DNA of 64,000 nucleotides from Rhizobium sp. P32RR-XVIII (GCF_012641395.1 NZ_JABAIH010000004.1:248001-312000); one strand, 5' to 3'. Shown: positions 9,986-22,225, counted from the first letter of the stretch. The notes: generated from the sequence alone by a model not told the origin. Numbers and translations are program-made.

Positions 9986-10408
9986 TTAAGCCAGATCCGT
10001 GTGGCGAAAATCGTTTCCTTTGTAAAGCAGGCTGGTCTTGAGCGCCTTCGCGCAGGCATAGGCGAAGCAATCCCCGAAATTGAGATCAGCGGGATGGCCG
10101 ACAATCTTGCCATATGATGCGCTCGCTTCAAGCGCCGCCTTGCCGATTTCGGCGGAGATCGCCATTTCCTCTATTCCCAAGTCCGCAACAAACGCATCCA
10201 CCGCATCGGCTGCCCGTCTTACGAAAGCAGGTGAAGGTTTCCTCTGTGGTGGGGATTTCTGCCGTGCCAGGGCCAATGCAGCCTCGAATTTCGCGAGCGG
10301 CGAGACGTGCAACGTTTCGCCCGCAACAGCAGAAAGACGCTTTTCAAGCTCCTCGTAGCCCGGCTCGCGGGCAAGGATTGCAACGATTGCGGAGGCGTCC
10401 ACAAACAT
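9986..10408 (-). CDS. vapC: VapC-type PIN-domain toxin
   Basis: This is the probable ribonuclease toxin of a type II toxin-antitoxin pair. The 140-residue protein has a PIN fold: MFVDASAIVAIL with the first acidic residue, a conserved Glu in AKFEAALAL, and LNFGDCFAYACAK with the third acidic residue. PIN toxins cut structured RNAs such as initiator tRNA. The ATG at 10408 overlaps the antitoxin stop in TGATG, the usual coupling of such pairs; the longer GTG start at 10423 is rejected for that reason. Confidence 0.85.
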   Translation of the reverse strand: MFVDASAIVAILAREPGYEELEKRLSAVAGETLHVSPLAKFEAALALARQKSPPQRKPSPAFVRRAADAVDAFVADLGIEEMAISAEIGKAALEASASYGKIVGHPADLNFGDCFAYACAKALKTSLLYKGNDFRHTDLA

Positions 10409-10653
10409 CAATTGCCGTCCCACATGGTGTCGGTGAAGCTCTTCATGTCGAACGCTGGATCGCTTGGTCCCATTGCGTCGGCCATTGCCTTCGCTCGTTC
10501 AAGTCTGTCTTGTAATGGGAGAGCTTGGCGAGCCCGAGCAAGTTCGTTCTGCAGCGCAAGACGCACAGCATCTGTCTTGGTTGCGGCTTTCGTCAGCCTC
10601 TGAATCTCATTTGCGAGGTTGTCCACCTCCGAGTCCCGGATATAGAGCGCCAT
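10408..10653 (-). CDS. vapB: VapB-type antitoxin
   Basis: The 81-residue protein (MALYIRDSEVDNLANEIQ) is the antitoxin partner of the PIN-domain toxin. Its N-terminal ALYIRD strand followed by helices and TKTDAVRLAL is typical of the Rv0623/PSK-type ribbon-helix-helix VapB proteins, which bind operator DNA, while the C-terminal tail (DPAFDMKSFTDTMWDGN) would wrap the toxin. AAAGGAGA precedes the ATG. A GCATAT-type repeat cluster upstream is the likely autoregulatory operator. Confidence 0.85.
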   Translation of the reverse strand: MALYIRDSEVDNLANEIQRLTKAATKTDAVRLALQNELARARQALPLQDRLERAKAMADAMGPSDPAFDMKSFTDTMWDGN

Positions 10654-10654
10654 T

Positions 10655-10696
10655 GCATATCTCCTTTGTATATGGGCATATCATAAATGAATATGC
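10655..10696 (-). promoter_or_regulatory. Candidate vapBC operator/promoter
   Basis: Just upstream of vapB lie GCATAT at 10655-10660 and 10676-10681 and the inverted copy ATATGC at 10691-10696. A minus-strand TATGAT box falls inside the cluster. Ribbon-helix-helix antitoxins repress their own promoters through short inverted repeats of this kind. The assignment rests on position and symmetry only. Confidence 0.4.
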
Positions 10697-10830
10697 AGGC
10701 ACCAGAACTTTCCTATCGTGCGGAACGTCGGCGACATCCGGGAATATCATATCCCTATCTTTTTCCCGTAGTCCCCGCCTGTTATGTACTAATTACCGAT
10801 CACAGCAATCTCTCGAAAACGGTGTTTCCA

Positions 10831-12018
10831 ATGACATCAGCGTTTCTTTCGCATCTGACATCCGAACTCGCCTCGCTGAAGGACGCCGGACTTTATAAGT
10901 CCGAGCGCGTCATCACCTCGAAACAGGCCGGCGAGATCGCAGTCGCCTCCGGTGAGCGGGTGCTGAATTTCTGCGCCAACAACTATCTCGGCCTTGCCGA
11001 CAACGAAGAGTTGGCCGAAGCGGGCAAGAAGGCGCTCGACCGCTATGGCTACGGCATGGCCTCCGTCCGCTTCATCTGCGGCACACAGGAAGAGCACAAG
11101 GAACTGGAGGCGCGCATCTCATCGTTCCTGGGCATGGAAGACACGATCCTCTATTCTTCCTGTTTCGATGCCAATGGCGGCCTCTTCGAGACCCTGCTCG
11201 GCGAGGAGGATGCGATCATCTCAGACGCATTGAACCATGCCTCGATCATCGATGGTGTGCGGCTCTCAAAGGCCAAGCGTTTCCGCTACGCCAACAACGA
11301 CATGAAGGCGCTGGAAGAGGAGCTGAAGAAGGCCGAAGGCAGCCGCTTCAAGATGATCGCCACCGACGGCGTCTTCTCGATGGACGGCATCATCGCCAAT
11401 CTGCAAGGCGTGTGCGATCTCGCCGAAAAGTACGGTGCGATGGTCATGGTGGACGACAGCCATGCCGTCGGCTTCGTCGGCAAGAATGGCCGTGGCTCGG
11501 CGGAACATTGCGGTGTTGAAGGCCGAATCGACATCATCACGGGCACGCTCGGCAAGGCGCTGGGTGGCGCTTCCGGCGGGTATACCTCGGCCAAGGCGGA
11601 AGTCGTCGACTGGCTCCGCCAGCGTTCGAGGCCTTATCTCTTCTCCAACACGCTGGCTCCGGTCATCGCCGCTGCGTCGCTGAAGGTTTTCGATCTCATC
11701 GAAAACGGCAGCGCGTTGCGCGAGAAGCTTTCCGCGAACGCGGCGCTGTTCCGCTCCGAGATGACGAAGCTGGGCTTCACGCTGGCGGGCGAGGGGCATC
11801 CGATCATCCCCGTCATGCTTGGCGATGCCAAGCTGGCGCAGGACATGGCGGCGCTGATGTTGAAGAAGGGCGTTTATGTCATCGGCTTCTCCTTCCCGGT
11901 CGTGCCGAAGGGCCAGGCCCGCATCCGCACCCAGATGTCGGCTGCGCATTCCAAGGCGGATGTCGAGCGCGCGATCACGGCCTTTGCCGAGGCCGGTCGC
12001 GAACTTGGAATCATTTAA
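10831..12018 (+). CDS. kbl: Glycine C-acetyltransferase (2-amino-3-ketobutyrate CoA ligase)
   Basis: Kbl cleaves 2-amino-3-ketobutyrate with CoA to glycine and acetyl-CoA, the second step of threonine degradation. The 395-residue protein is a class II PLP aminotransferase-fold enzyme of the alpha-oxoamine synthase family. [12 protein letters not shown] and the PLP-lysine motif [14 protein letters not shown] are intact. I chose the ATG at 10831 (MTSAFL), because the frame's upstream extension to 10687 is not conserved-looking. tdh follows after 21 bases, forming the classic kbl-tdh operon. Confidence 0.96.
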   Translation: MTSAFLSHLTSELASLKDAGLYKSERVITSKQAGEIAVASGERVLNFCANNYLGLADNEELAEAGKKALDRYGYGMASVRFICGTQEEHKELEARISSFLGMEDTILYSSCFDANGGLFETLLGEEDAIISDALNHASIIDGVRLSKAKRFRYANNDMKALEEELKKAEGSRFKMIATDGVFSMDGIIANLQGVCDLAEKYGAMVMVDDSHAVGFVGKNGRGSAEHCGVEGRIDIITGTLGKALGGASGGYTSAKAEVVDWLRQRSRPYLFSNTLAPVIAAASLKVFDLIENGSALREKLSANAALFRSEMTKLGFTLAGEGHPIIPVMLGDAKLAQDMAALMLKKGVYVIGFSFPVVPKGQARIRTQMSAAHSKADVERAITAFAEAGRELGII

Positions 12019-12039
12019 GGGGTTTGGGAGAGTAATTTT

Positions 12040-13077
<1,038 letters not shown>

Positions 13078-13087
13078 GGAGGATAGG

Positions 13088-13435
13088 ATGATCTACGAGG
13101 GAAGCTGCCATTGCGGCAATGTCGCTTTCGAGGCGGAGGGCGATTTCAAGGAAGCTCTCGACTGCAATTGCTCCCTTTGCCGGCGTCGAGGCGGTCTCCT
13201 GGGCTTCGTGCCGCGCGCGAAGCTGACATTGAAAACGCCTGAGGAGAACCTCTCGACCTATACCTTCAACAAGCATGCCATCAAGCATCACTTCTGCGCC
13301 AATTGCGGCATCGCACCGTTCGGCGAGGCCGATGCGCCCGACGGCACGGCAATGGCGTCGATCAACCTCCGCTGCATTCCGGCCATCGATCTCGCGGCAT
13401 TGAAGGTGACGCATTACGACGGACTGTCGCACTAG
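13088..13435 (+). CDS. GFA / CENP-V domain protein
   Basis: This 115-residue protein has the zinc-binding Cys pattern of the glutathione-dependent formaldehyde-activating (GFA) fold: SCHCGNV near the start, CNCSLCRR around residue 30, and FCANCG around residue 75. It starts 10 bases after tdh with a strong AAGGAGG site, so it probably belongs to the kbl-tdh transcript. Many small GFA proteins are annotated as aldehyde-adduct lyases without proof, and the true substrate here is unknown. Confidence 0.85.
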   Translation: MIYEGSCHCGNVAFEAEGDFKEALDCNCSLCRRRGGLLGFVPRAKLTLKTPEENLSTYTFNKHAIKHHFCANCGIAPFGEADAPDGTAMASINLRCIPAIDLAALKVTHYDGLSH

Positions 13436-13894
13436 CGGCTGTATTGCCACCTGTAGATGAGCTGGCGGTCGCCACTATAAAGCCGCAGACAACACCGATA
13501 TGAGGGGTGAGGGCGTTGCGCCCTTGTCTTTTCCTGGTGACATCCTATCTAAGCGAAGCGATCGCTTGAGCGGTTCCAAGCCTGTGGATAAGGCTTTTTC
13601 CATGTTTTTGGCGGCTTTTTTTGTGGAAAAGCTTGACGAGAACAAAAATTGTGGGAATCACCGTTCGACTTGAAAGCGGTGGACTGGGTCAGGGCGGATC
13701 GCACATAACCATGGCCGGTGATTTCGATGCATGGAAGCTCTGTCATTCTGGGCCGGCAATTGTGGTTAATCGGGCTTTAAAGGTCATCCCGTTAGGTGGG
13801 TAAAAGGTGATTCGAGGCTTGCGTTTGCGCGCTCAGGCTTCGAGGGCCATTCACCGCAGCGAGTTTGAATAGCGTCAGGAAGGCGACGATATAA
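13436..13894 (+). promoter_or_regulatory. rpoD upstream region with DnaA-box match
   Basis: No gene is seen in these 459 bases. The stretch holds a perfect 9-base match to the DnaA box (TTATCCACA on the minus strand, 13583-13591) and a CTTGAC element at 13632-13637 that could be a -35 box. A clear -10 was not found. The AGGAAGG at about 13876 is the rpoD ribosome site. A single 9-mer match is expected about once in 130 kb per strand by chance, so the DnaA link is tentative. Confidence 0.35.
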
Positions 13895-15949
<2,055 letters not shown>

Positions 15950-15997
15950 GAACGTGCCGGCTGCACGACAGCCGTCGTGCGACTGATTTGATGATTG

Positions 15998-16024
15998 AAG
16001 AGCCGGGTTCGTCCCGGCTCTTTT
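15998..16024 (+). terminator. Rho-independent terminator after rpoD
   Basis: A perfect 10-bp stem, AAGAGCCGGG at 15998-16007 paired with 16013-16022, has a 5-base loop and ends in four T. It lies 48 bases after the rpoD stop. Another small hairpin (GCACGAC/GTCGTGC) lies just before it. Confidence 0.85.
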
Positions 16025-16166
16025 GCGTTTGGGCCTCCACACATTCCTTCGCTTTCCGCAGGCCGGAATGGTATAGTCTGCGCACGGGGGAAGGGACCGG
16101 CCGCAGCGCGTGAGCAAGGTCGCCACATACCTGCGTGGACCAAAACCCTCCGTGGGGAGGTGTGCA

Positions 16167-16460
16167 ATGACCACTTATGTCATGCTTATCAACTGGACAG
16201 ATCAAGGCATTCGCACTGCACGCGACTCGGCAAAAAGGCTGGACGCGGCCAAGAAGGCGCTCGGCGATATGGGCGGCTCCTTCAAGAACTTCTTTCTGAC
16301 GATGGGCGACTACGACATGGTTGCCGTATGCGAGGCGCCGGACGATGCCGTGATGGCACGGTTTACCCTGCAACTTGCAACGGGCGGCAATGTTCGTACG
16401 CGGACGCTGAAGGCATTCCCCGAGGCTGCCTATCGTGAAATCATAGGCTCTCTCAGCTAG
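16167..16460 (+). CDS. GYD domain-containing protein
   Basis: The 97-residue protein (MTTYVMLINWTDQGIRT) matches the GYD family, small ferredoxin-like-fold proteins named for the GDYD motif, seen here as TMGDYDMVAVCEAPDD. The function is not established. The ATG at 16167 has GGGAGG seven bases upstream; a GTG extension to 16110 would add 19 unlikely residues. It stands alone between the rpoD terminator and the DUF930 gene. Confidence 0.85.
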   Translation: MTTYVMLINWTDQGIRTARDSAKRLDAAKKALGDMGGSFKNFFLTMGDYDMVAVCEAPDDAVMARFTLQLATGGNVRTRTLKAFPEAAYREIIGSLS

Positions 16461-16613
16461 TTGCAATTGCAGGCTCGTGAACAATAGACGATATGGACCA
16501 TTCGCCGCGCGGCTCTCGACCGGCCGCGCGGAAAGCACTTTTTTGTTTTATGGCTTGATGATGCCTTCTTAAAAGGCCACATCGGTAGCTTGTCGTGAGC
16601 ATCATCCGTGGGC

Positions 16614-17714
16614 ATGCAGAAGATCGTCAAAAAACGCTGGGGGCAGATCAGTTGGGGCGTGGCAGCCTCGATTGCATTGCACGTCGCCGTTGTCGCCTTC
16701 TTCCTCGTCAAATTACCAGAGCCGCCGCCGGAGCCGCCCAAAGAAGAGACCGTAAACGTCGATCTGGTGCCGCCGCCCGAGGAGAAAAAGCCGGAAGAGA
16801 AGAAGCCAGAAGAAAAGAAGCCGGAGATGCCAAAGATAGAGGAGAAGGCGGAAAAGCCGCCGGCACCCCCGCCAGCGCCACCGCCGCCTCCGCCACCAGA
16901 GGCCAAGCCGGAAGAAAAGCCGCCTGAAGCGCCGAAATCAGAAGCGAAGAATGATCCCTCCGGCAAGGAGGGGAAGGGTCAACCCATGCCTGTTCTCAGG
17001 CCAGTCTTCGAATTCGGCGATAAGGATACCGGCCCCCGGAAATCCGAAACCGGCAACGCGGCCGCGGAGGCTGGCAAGCCGCCGGTAACGCCGCCCGACG
17101 AGCAGAAACCCGAGGAGCCCAAGCCAGTCGAGACGGCTGCGGCAAAGCCGCCCGTTACCGACAAGCCGCCGGCAAATCCCGTGCCGGAGGACGTTGACTT
17201 GCCGCAGGTGGATGTCGCCAATATCGACACGCCGAAGGACGGTCCTGCGGCTGGCGCGCAAGATGAGGCGAAGGTCGCTCTCGAACAGGCGAAGCCCTCC
17301 GAAAAACCGAAGACCGAGCAGACGGAGATGGCGAAGGCTGAAAAGCCGAGTGAGCTGAAAGAAGCCAAAACGCTGTTCTCGCAGAACGAAACGGATGATC
17401 CGATCGCCCGGACCGCAATTGGTAGCCTGCCGCGGGGCATGCGGGCCGCCCAACTTTGCAGCACGGAGCTTCGCGAGCAACTGGTTCACGGCTCGCCTGC
17501 CTACAGTCCGGTGATGGTCCCCAATTATGCTCTGCCGCGCGGCACGGTGCTTGATATCCGCCGCGGTGCTTTTCGCACGCGCGACGGCTGGTATGACGTT
17601 CAATACCGCTGCGAGGTGGACCAGGGCGTAACCAAGGTTGTCTCGTTCGCCGTTGATGTCGGCGATCCGATCCCGCCCAACCAATGGCGGGCCCGCGGCT
17701 TTCCGGAATACTGA
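16614..17714 (+). CDS. DUF930 domain protein, TonB-like proline-rich membrane-anchored protein
   Basis: The 366-residue protein has an N-terminal membrane anchor (VAASIALHVAVVAFFLVKL, about residues 16-34), then a long Pro/Glu/Lys-rich periplasmic spacer with repeated PEEKK units, and a folded C-terminal domain (RGMRAAQLCSTELREQL ... WYDVQYRCEVD) that matches DUF930, a family found in rhizobia. The layout resembles TonB or TolA, but the C-terminal domain is different and no ExbBD genes are adjacent. A role at the cell envelope is likely; the partner is unknown. ATG at 16614 is preferred over GTG at 16608. Confidence 0.75.
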   Translation: MQKIVKKRWGQISWGVAASIALHVAVVAFFLVKLPEPPPEPPKEETVNVDLVPPPEEKKPEEKKPEEKKPEMPKIEEKAEKPPAPPPAPPPPPPPEAKPEEKPPEAPKSEAKNDPSGKEGKGQPMPVLRPVFEFGDKDTGPRKSETGNAAAEAGKPPVTPPDEQKPEEPKPVETAAAKPPVTDKPPANPVPEDVDLPQVDVANIDTPKDGPAAGAQDEAKVALEQAKPSEKPKTEQTEMAKAEKPSELKEAKTLFSQNETDDPIARTAIGSLPRGMRAAQLCSTELREQLVHGSPAYSPVMVPNYALPRGTVLDIRRGAFRTRDGWYDVQYRCEVDQGVTKVVSFAVDVGDPIPPNQWRARGFPEY

Positions 17715-17803
17715 CGGGCGGCGTGTCGCGTCAGCCTTGCGCAAGTGAGCCCCTGTAGTCCGCTTTCATCGTAGAATATTCCGGTGACTGAAAGGACCAG
17801 GAG

Positions 17804-17965
17804 ATGTCGAACGACATTGACCGCTTCTTCGAAATGCAAGATGAGGCCGTAAGCCTGGCATTTCTCGAAAACAAGGGTGATGAACTGACCGATGTTCTTG
17901 TCGCCGCACTTGAAGATGCCTTGAAAATCCTCTCCGACGAAATCCGCCCTGAAAGGCTCCACTGA
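17804..17965 (+). CDS. Small acidic hypothetical protein (53 residues)
   Basis: A short frame, MSNDIDRFFEMQDEAVSLAF and onward, begins at an ATG with AGGAG close upstream and ends in TGA. The product is acidic and predicted helical, with no membrane segment or signal peptide. It lies between the DUF930 gene and the APH-like kinase, in the same direction. The family is not recognised. The good ribosome site and the even codon use support it. Confidence 0.5.
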   Translation: MSNDIDRFFEMQDEAVSLAFLENKGDELTDVLVAALEDALKILSDEIRPERLH

Positions 17966-18073
17966 CATCACCAGACAGGCGTTCAATTTCGAGAGCGCCC
18001 GTTTGCTGCGAATTGTCCGCAGGGATGAATTGCGGTAGCCCGTGATGCTCCGCAACGAGCTTTGGGACTTTCC

Positions 18074-18871
18074 ATGAACGATTGGCTTCCTGAGCGCGAA
18101 GGGATGCCGCCGGCAATTGCCGCACATCTTTCCGGCTATCGGCCGCTGCGCGATGCGATGGGGCGTTCCGCCGCAAATGTCTTCAGACTGGAGGCGGACG
18201 GCCGTACGCCGCTTTACCTGAAGGTCGAAAAAGCAGGTCCTTTTCCCGAGCTCAGCGACGAAGCGGCCCGGCTTGGCTGGCTGAAGTCCATGGGCCTTGC
18301 CTGTCCCGATGTCGTCGCCCAGACAGCCGATGGAGCGAGGAACTGGTTGCTGATGACGGCGCTGCCGGGCTGCGACCTCGCGAGCAATTCTGCGTTTTCC
18401 CCCTTGAAGCGCGTCGAGATCACGGCGGCTGCGCTCGTCGAGCTGCATCGCCTTGATGTCGGTCTCTGCTCTTTCGATCATCGGCTGGAAAGGCGCATCG
18501 CGGCCGCGAAGGCGCGCATGGAGGCCGGCGTCGTCGATGAGACGGACTTCGATGCGGTGCGGATGGGCAGGAGCGCCGCAGCGCTCTTTACCGATCTCGA
18601 GAATATGAGGCCTGGCAGCGAGGATCTTGTGGTGACGCATGGCGATGCCTGTCTGCCGAACTTCATAGCGCTGAATGGCGGCTTTTCCGGCTATATCGAC
18701 AGCAGCCGTCTCGGCGTTGCTGACCGCTATCAGGACATCGCGCTTGCCTGCCGCAGCATCCAGTTCAATCTCGGCGCCGCTTTGGTTCGGCCCTTCCTCG
18801 ATGCCTATGGAATGGCGGATATCGATCCGGCGCGGCTTGATTATTACCAGCTCCTTGACGAGTTCTTCTGA
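18074..18871 (+). CDS. Aminoglycoside 3'-phosphotransferase family kinase
   Basis: This 265-residue protein has the kinase-like APH fold. The catalytic loop [12 protein letters not shown] and the metal-binding loop [20 protein letters not shown] are close to those of APH(3')-II enzymes ([23 protein letters not shown]), as is the C-terminal end (YYQLLDEFF). Such enzymes phosphorylate kanamycin-type aminoglycosides with ATP. Chromosomal relatives in soil bacteria may act on other sugars. The start is the ATG at 18074. Whether this copy gives resistance cannot be read from the sequence. Confidence 0.82.
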   Translation: MNDWLPEREGMPPAIAAHLSGYRPLRDAMGRSAANVFRLEADGRTPLYLKVEKAGPFPELSDEAARLGWLKSMGLACPDVVAQTADGARNWLLMTALPGCDLASNSAFSPLKRVEITAAALVELHRLDVGLCSFDHRLERRIAAAKARMEAGVVDETDFDAVRMGRSAAALFTDLENMRPGSEDLVVTHGDACLPNFIALNGGFSGYIDSSRLGVADRYQDIALACRSIQFNLGAALVRPFLDAYGMADIDPARLDYYQLLDEFF

Positions 18872-18940
18872 CTTCCGGTGATTGCAGATAGCCTGTGCTG
18901 CTGGCACAGTGGCTGGCGTTGATCGTAGGCCGGAGCAGAC

Positions 18941-19747
18941 ATGGCAACGAGCCAATTCAGGATGCTTCGCTCGGCGATAGCCGGAATCGAAGCGGTCGAG
19001 GCGCGGACGCGGCACAGCTTCCCGCGGCATACTCACGAGCAATTCGGTATTGGCCTGATTTTCGCCGGAGCTCAGAGGTCGCTGAGCGGGCGTGGCATGG
19101 TCGAGGCGCAAGCCGGGGACCTCATCACCGTCAACCCGAATGAAGTCCATGACGGCGCGCCGATCGGCGAGGGGCGGTCGTGGCGCATCCTCTACTTCGA
19201 TCCGGCCGTCATCGGTGACCTCACGAACGATATCGGCGAGGGTAGGGCGATGCGCTCCGAAATCCCGCGGCCGGTCATCCACAATGTTCCCCTAGCGGAG
19301 CGCTTCGCCAGCCTCTTTGCTGCGGTCACCGGCGGACCCGCGCAGGGCGATCTCGCGCGCGAGGAGCGACTCCTCGCGCTGGTCGCCGACGTCATGCGGG
19401 AGCAGCCGATGCCGGAAACCGCGCGGACGGCGCCGGGCGCTGTCGCCAAGGCAATAAGCCTGATCGACGACGATCCCCTCGCCAAGCTCTCGCTTGCCGA
19501 TCTGGCGCGGGAAAGCGGGCTCAGCCGATTTCAAGCCCTGCGTGCTTTCACAAAGGCAACGGGAATGACGCCGCACGCCTATCTCATTCAGTGCCGAATC
19601 CACCTGACCCGCCGCCTGATCGCTTCCGGCACGCCGCTTGCCGAGGCTGCCTTCGCCAGCGGGTTTTCCGACCAGAGTCATATGACCCGCGTCTTCGTCG
19701 CCAGATACGGCCTGTCGCCGCGCACCTATGCGAGAGCATTGGCCTGA
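18941..19747 (+). CDS. AraC family transcriptional regulator with cupin sensor
   Basis: The 268-residue protein has an N-terminal cupin-type sensor domain (HTHEQFGIGLIFAG, residues about 27-90) and a C-terminal AraC double helix-turn-helix (LSLADLARESGLSRFQALRAF and AAFASGFSDQSHMTRVF). Downstream in the same direction, 71 bases away, is an EamA-type exporter; such regulator-exporter pairs are common, so it probably controls that gene. The ligand is unknown. Confidence 0.88.
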   Translation: MATSQFRMLRSAIAGIEAVEARTRHSFPRHTHEQFGIGLIFAGAQRSLSGRGMVEAQAGDLITVNPNEVHDGAPIGEGRSWRILYFDPAVIGDLTNDIGEGRAMRSEIPRPVIHNVPLAERFASLFAAVTGGPAQGDLAREERLLALVADVMREQPMPETARTAPGAVAKAISLIDDDPLAKLSLADLARESGLSRFQALRAFTKATGMTPHAYLIQCRIHLTRRLIASGTPLAEAAFASGFSDQSHMTRVFVARYGLSPRTYARALA

Positions 19748-19818
19748 CGGCCTGCAATTTCGTTCAAGATGTTTCTCTGGCTTCGCGGTTCTCTTCGTCC
19801 ACCAAAACGGAGAGGGCA

Positions 19819-20709
19819 ATGACGAGAGCGTTTCAAGGCTACATCTATCTGACGCTGGCGATGATCACGGTGGGCAGCACGGTCATCGCAAGCAAGGTCA
19901 TCGCGTCGGGTCTTCCGCCCTTTACGGCAACGGCGCTGCGTTTCGCCATGGCTTTCCCTTTCTTCCTCCTTTTGAGGCATCTTAGCCGGTCCCGGCTGCC
20001 ACGACTGTCCCGCCACGACTGGTTGATCCTCCTGACGCAGGCAGGGGCTGGCAGCGTCGGCTACACGACGCTGCTGATCTCGGGCCTTCGACTGACATCG
20101 GCGGCAAATGCCGGCGTCATCATCGGTACGCTGCCGGTCGTCTCGGCGGCGATCTCGATCCTCATCCTCGGGGAGAGGCCGCATCGCTTTTTGCTGGCTG
20201 CGATCGCGCTTGCCGCCTCTGGCGTTTTCTCGATCGCCGCAACGCCCGGCGCATTGGCGGGCGGCTCACTGGCCGGCAATGCGCTGATCCTTGGGGCGGT
20301 CTTCTGCGAAGGGCTGTTCATCCTCCTCAACAAGCGCATGCAAACCGAAATACCGCCGCTGACGCAGTCGGCGCTGATGACGGGCATCGGTTTGGCCGTC
20401 GCGGGCATTGCGGCCCTGTTCGAAAACCATGCCGCAAGCGGATTCTCACCCGCGGCGCTGATCGCCGTTCTTTATTATGCGCTCGTGCCGACCGTCGGCG
20501 GGTTCATTCTATGGTACGCGGGCTCCGAGCGCGTCAGCGGCAGCGAGGCGTCGCTGTTCACAGCGATCGCACCGGTCTCCGCCGTCATCCTCGCTTTCGT
20601 TTTGCTTGGCGAAGATGTCGGCCTCAACCAGCTTCTTGGAATCGCCTGTGTGATCGCCGCTGTTGTGGGGCTCGGGTTTTCCGCGCTTGTTCGTGTGCGG
20701 CGCGCGTGA
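19819..20709 (+). CDS. EamA/DMT superfamily transporter
   Basis: The 296-residue inner-membrane protein has ten predicted hydrophobic segments arranged as two EamA repeats, with TVGSTVIASKVIASGLPP near the start. Such drug/metabolite transporters often export amino acids or small metabolites. GGAGAGGG precedes the ATG at 19819; the open frame extends upstream into the AraC gene but that part is not hydrophobic. It follows the AraC regulator, its likely controller. Confidence 0.88.
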   Translation: MTRAFQGYIYLTLAMITVGSTVIASKVIASGLPPFTATALRFAMAFPFFLLLRHLSRSRLPRLSRHDWLILLTQAGAGSVGYTTLLISGLRLTSAANAGVIIGTLPVVSAAISILILGERPHRFLLAAIALAASGVFSIAATPGALAGGSLAGNALILGAVFCEGLFILLNKRMQTEIPPLTQSALMTGIGLAVAGIAALFENHAASGFSPAALIAVLYYALVPTVGGFILWYAGSERVSGSEASLFTAIAPVSAVILAFVLLGEDVGLNQLLGIACVIAAVVGLGFSALVRVRRA

Positions 20710-20798
20710 CTGGCACGTTCAAAACGTCGACGGCCGCCCTTGGGAAGCCTCTAGCACGGCCCTATGTAAGAGGCAGACAAGTTTGCGGAGGCGACGTC

Positions 20799-21197
20799 AT
20801 GTCAGACAAGCCGATCAAGATTCCCGGTCCCGATCATCCAATCACCATCGAACACAATCCAGCCCGCGTTGTCGTCAAGCTCGACGGCTGGGTCATTGCG
20901 GACACGCACGATGCGCTGACGTTATGCGAGGCTTCCTATCCGCCGGTGCAGTATATTCCGCGCAAGGATGTCGATATGTCGCTGCTTGCGCGCACCGATC
21001 ATTCGACCCGTTGTCCCTATAAGGGCGATGCGTCCTATTACAGTATCGTGCCGGGCGGGGAGCGCTCCAAGAATGCGATCTGGACCTATGAGGCGCCGAA
21101 CGACGCCGTCCGCGAGATAAAGGATCACATGGCCTTCTATCCCGATCGAGTGGATTCGATCGAGGAGTTGCAGGCGCCCGAGGCCGGCCAGTTCTAA
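20799..21197 (+). CDS. DUF427 domain-containing protein
   Basis: The 132-residue protein matches DUF427, a small beta-barrel-like family: ALTLCEASYPPVQYIPRKDVDMSLL and TRCPYKGDASYYS are its hallmark stretches. No function is proven for the family. The start is the ATG at 20799 with GGAG ten bases upstream. Its last four bases overlap the end of the convergent ABC ATPase gene. Confidence 0.88.
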   Translation: MSDKPIKIPGPDHPITIEHNPARVVVKLDGWVIADTHDALTLCEASYPPVQYIPRKDVDMSLLARTDHSTRCPYKGDASYYSIVPGGERSKNAIWTYEAPNDAVREIKDHMAFYPDRVDSIEELQAPEAGQF

Positions 21198-22225
21198 CGC
21201 TCCGCTCCGACCAGACAGCGCACGAGGCCTTCCAGCGAGACCCGGCCGGCGGGGAGGCCGTCGCCGCTTGTTACGGTCGCGTGGTTCACGTTGCTTTCCG
21301 TCATTATCCGCATGCCCTCCTCGACGGTCAATTGGCCGGGGATGCGGATGACGGTCTCGCTTGCGGGATTGCTCAAGGGCTCCATTAGCGCTTCGATCCG
21401 GATGACGCGACTGCGGTTCACTTCCTTCACGAAGGCCTCGATGTAGTCGTTTGCCGGGTTGAGAACGATATCGGCGGCGCTTCCCTGCTGGATGACCTCG
21501 CCATCGCGCAGGATGGCGATCTTGTCGCCAAGCCGCAACGCTTCATCGAGATCATGGGTGATGAAGACCACGGTCTTCTTCAGCTCTTTCTGCAGGTTGA
21601 GCAGCACGGTCTGCATGTCGACGCGGATCAGCGGATCGAGGGCCGAGTAGGCCTCGTCCATCAAGAGGATCTCTGCGTCGTTGGTGAGTGCGCGGGCAAG
21701 GCCGACGCGCTGTTGCATGCCGCCCGAAAGCTGGTTCGGGTAGTGGCCGCCAAATCCGTCGAGCCCGACGCGCTTGATCCAGACATTGGCGCGGTCTTCG
21801 CGCTCCGCTTTCGGAACGCCCTGGACCTCGAGCCCGTAGACGGTGTTCTGCAGCACGTTGCGATGCGGAAGCAGGCAGAATTTCTGGAACACCATCGCCG
21901 TTCTGCGGCGGCGGAATTCGCGAAGCCCGTCCTCGTTCATCTTGCAGACATCGTTGCCGCCGTAAAGCACTTCGCCCGAGGTCGGGTCGATCAGCCGGTT
22001 GATGTGGCGGATCAGGGTCGACTTGCCCGAGCCGGAAAGCCCCATGATGACGGTGATGCTGCCGCCGGGAATCGAGATGTTGATGTCCTTGAGGCCGAGG
22101 ACGTGCCCGTGCTCCTTGTTGAGCTCGGTCTTCGACATGCCCTTGGAGACCGCCTCGACAAAATCGCGGCCGCGTGGACCGAAGATCTTGTAGAGATTGC
22201 GTATTTCGATCGATTGACTAGCCAT
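21194..22225 (-). CDS. Glycine betaine/proline-type ABC transporter ATP-binding protein
   Basis: The 343-residue ATPase powers uptake of a quaternary amine or similar solute. It has Walker A GLSGSGKST (near residue 60), the signature LSGGMQQRVGLARAL, Walker B ILLMDEA, and a C-terminal CBS-like region (VEEGMRIMTESNVNHA), the usual ProV/OpuAA layout. Its start overlaps the permease stop by eight bases. The three genes form one transcript: binding protein, permease, ATPase. It is not clearly ChoV, because the partner binding protein differs from ChoX. Confidence 0.88.
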   Translation of the reverse strand: MASQSIEIRNLYKIFGPRGRDFVEAVSKGMSKTELNKEHGHVLGLKDINISIPGGSITVIMGLSGSGKSTLIRHINRLIDPTSGEVLYGGNDVCKMNEDGLREFRRRRTAMVFQKFCLLPHRNVLQNTVYGLEVQGVPKAEREDRANVWIKRVGLDGFGGHYPNQLSGGMQQRVGLARALTNDAEILLMDEAYSALDPLIRVDMQTVLLNLQKELKKTVVFITHDLDEALRLGDKIAILRDGEVIQQGSAADIVLNPANDYIEAFVKEVNRSRVIRIEALMEPLSNPASETVIRIPGQLTVEEGMRIMTESNVNHATVTSGDGLPAGRVSLEGLVRCLVGAER

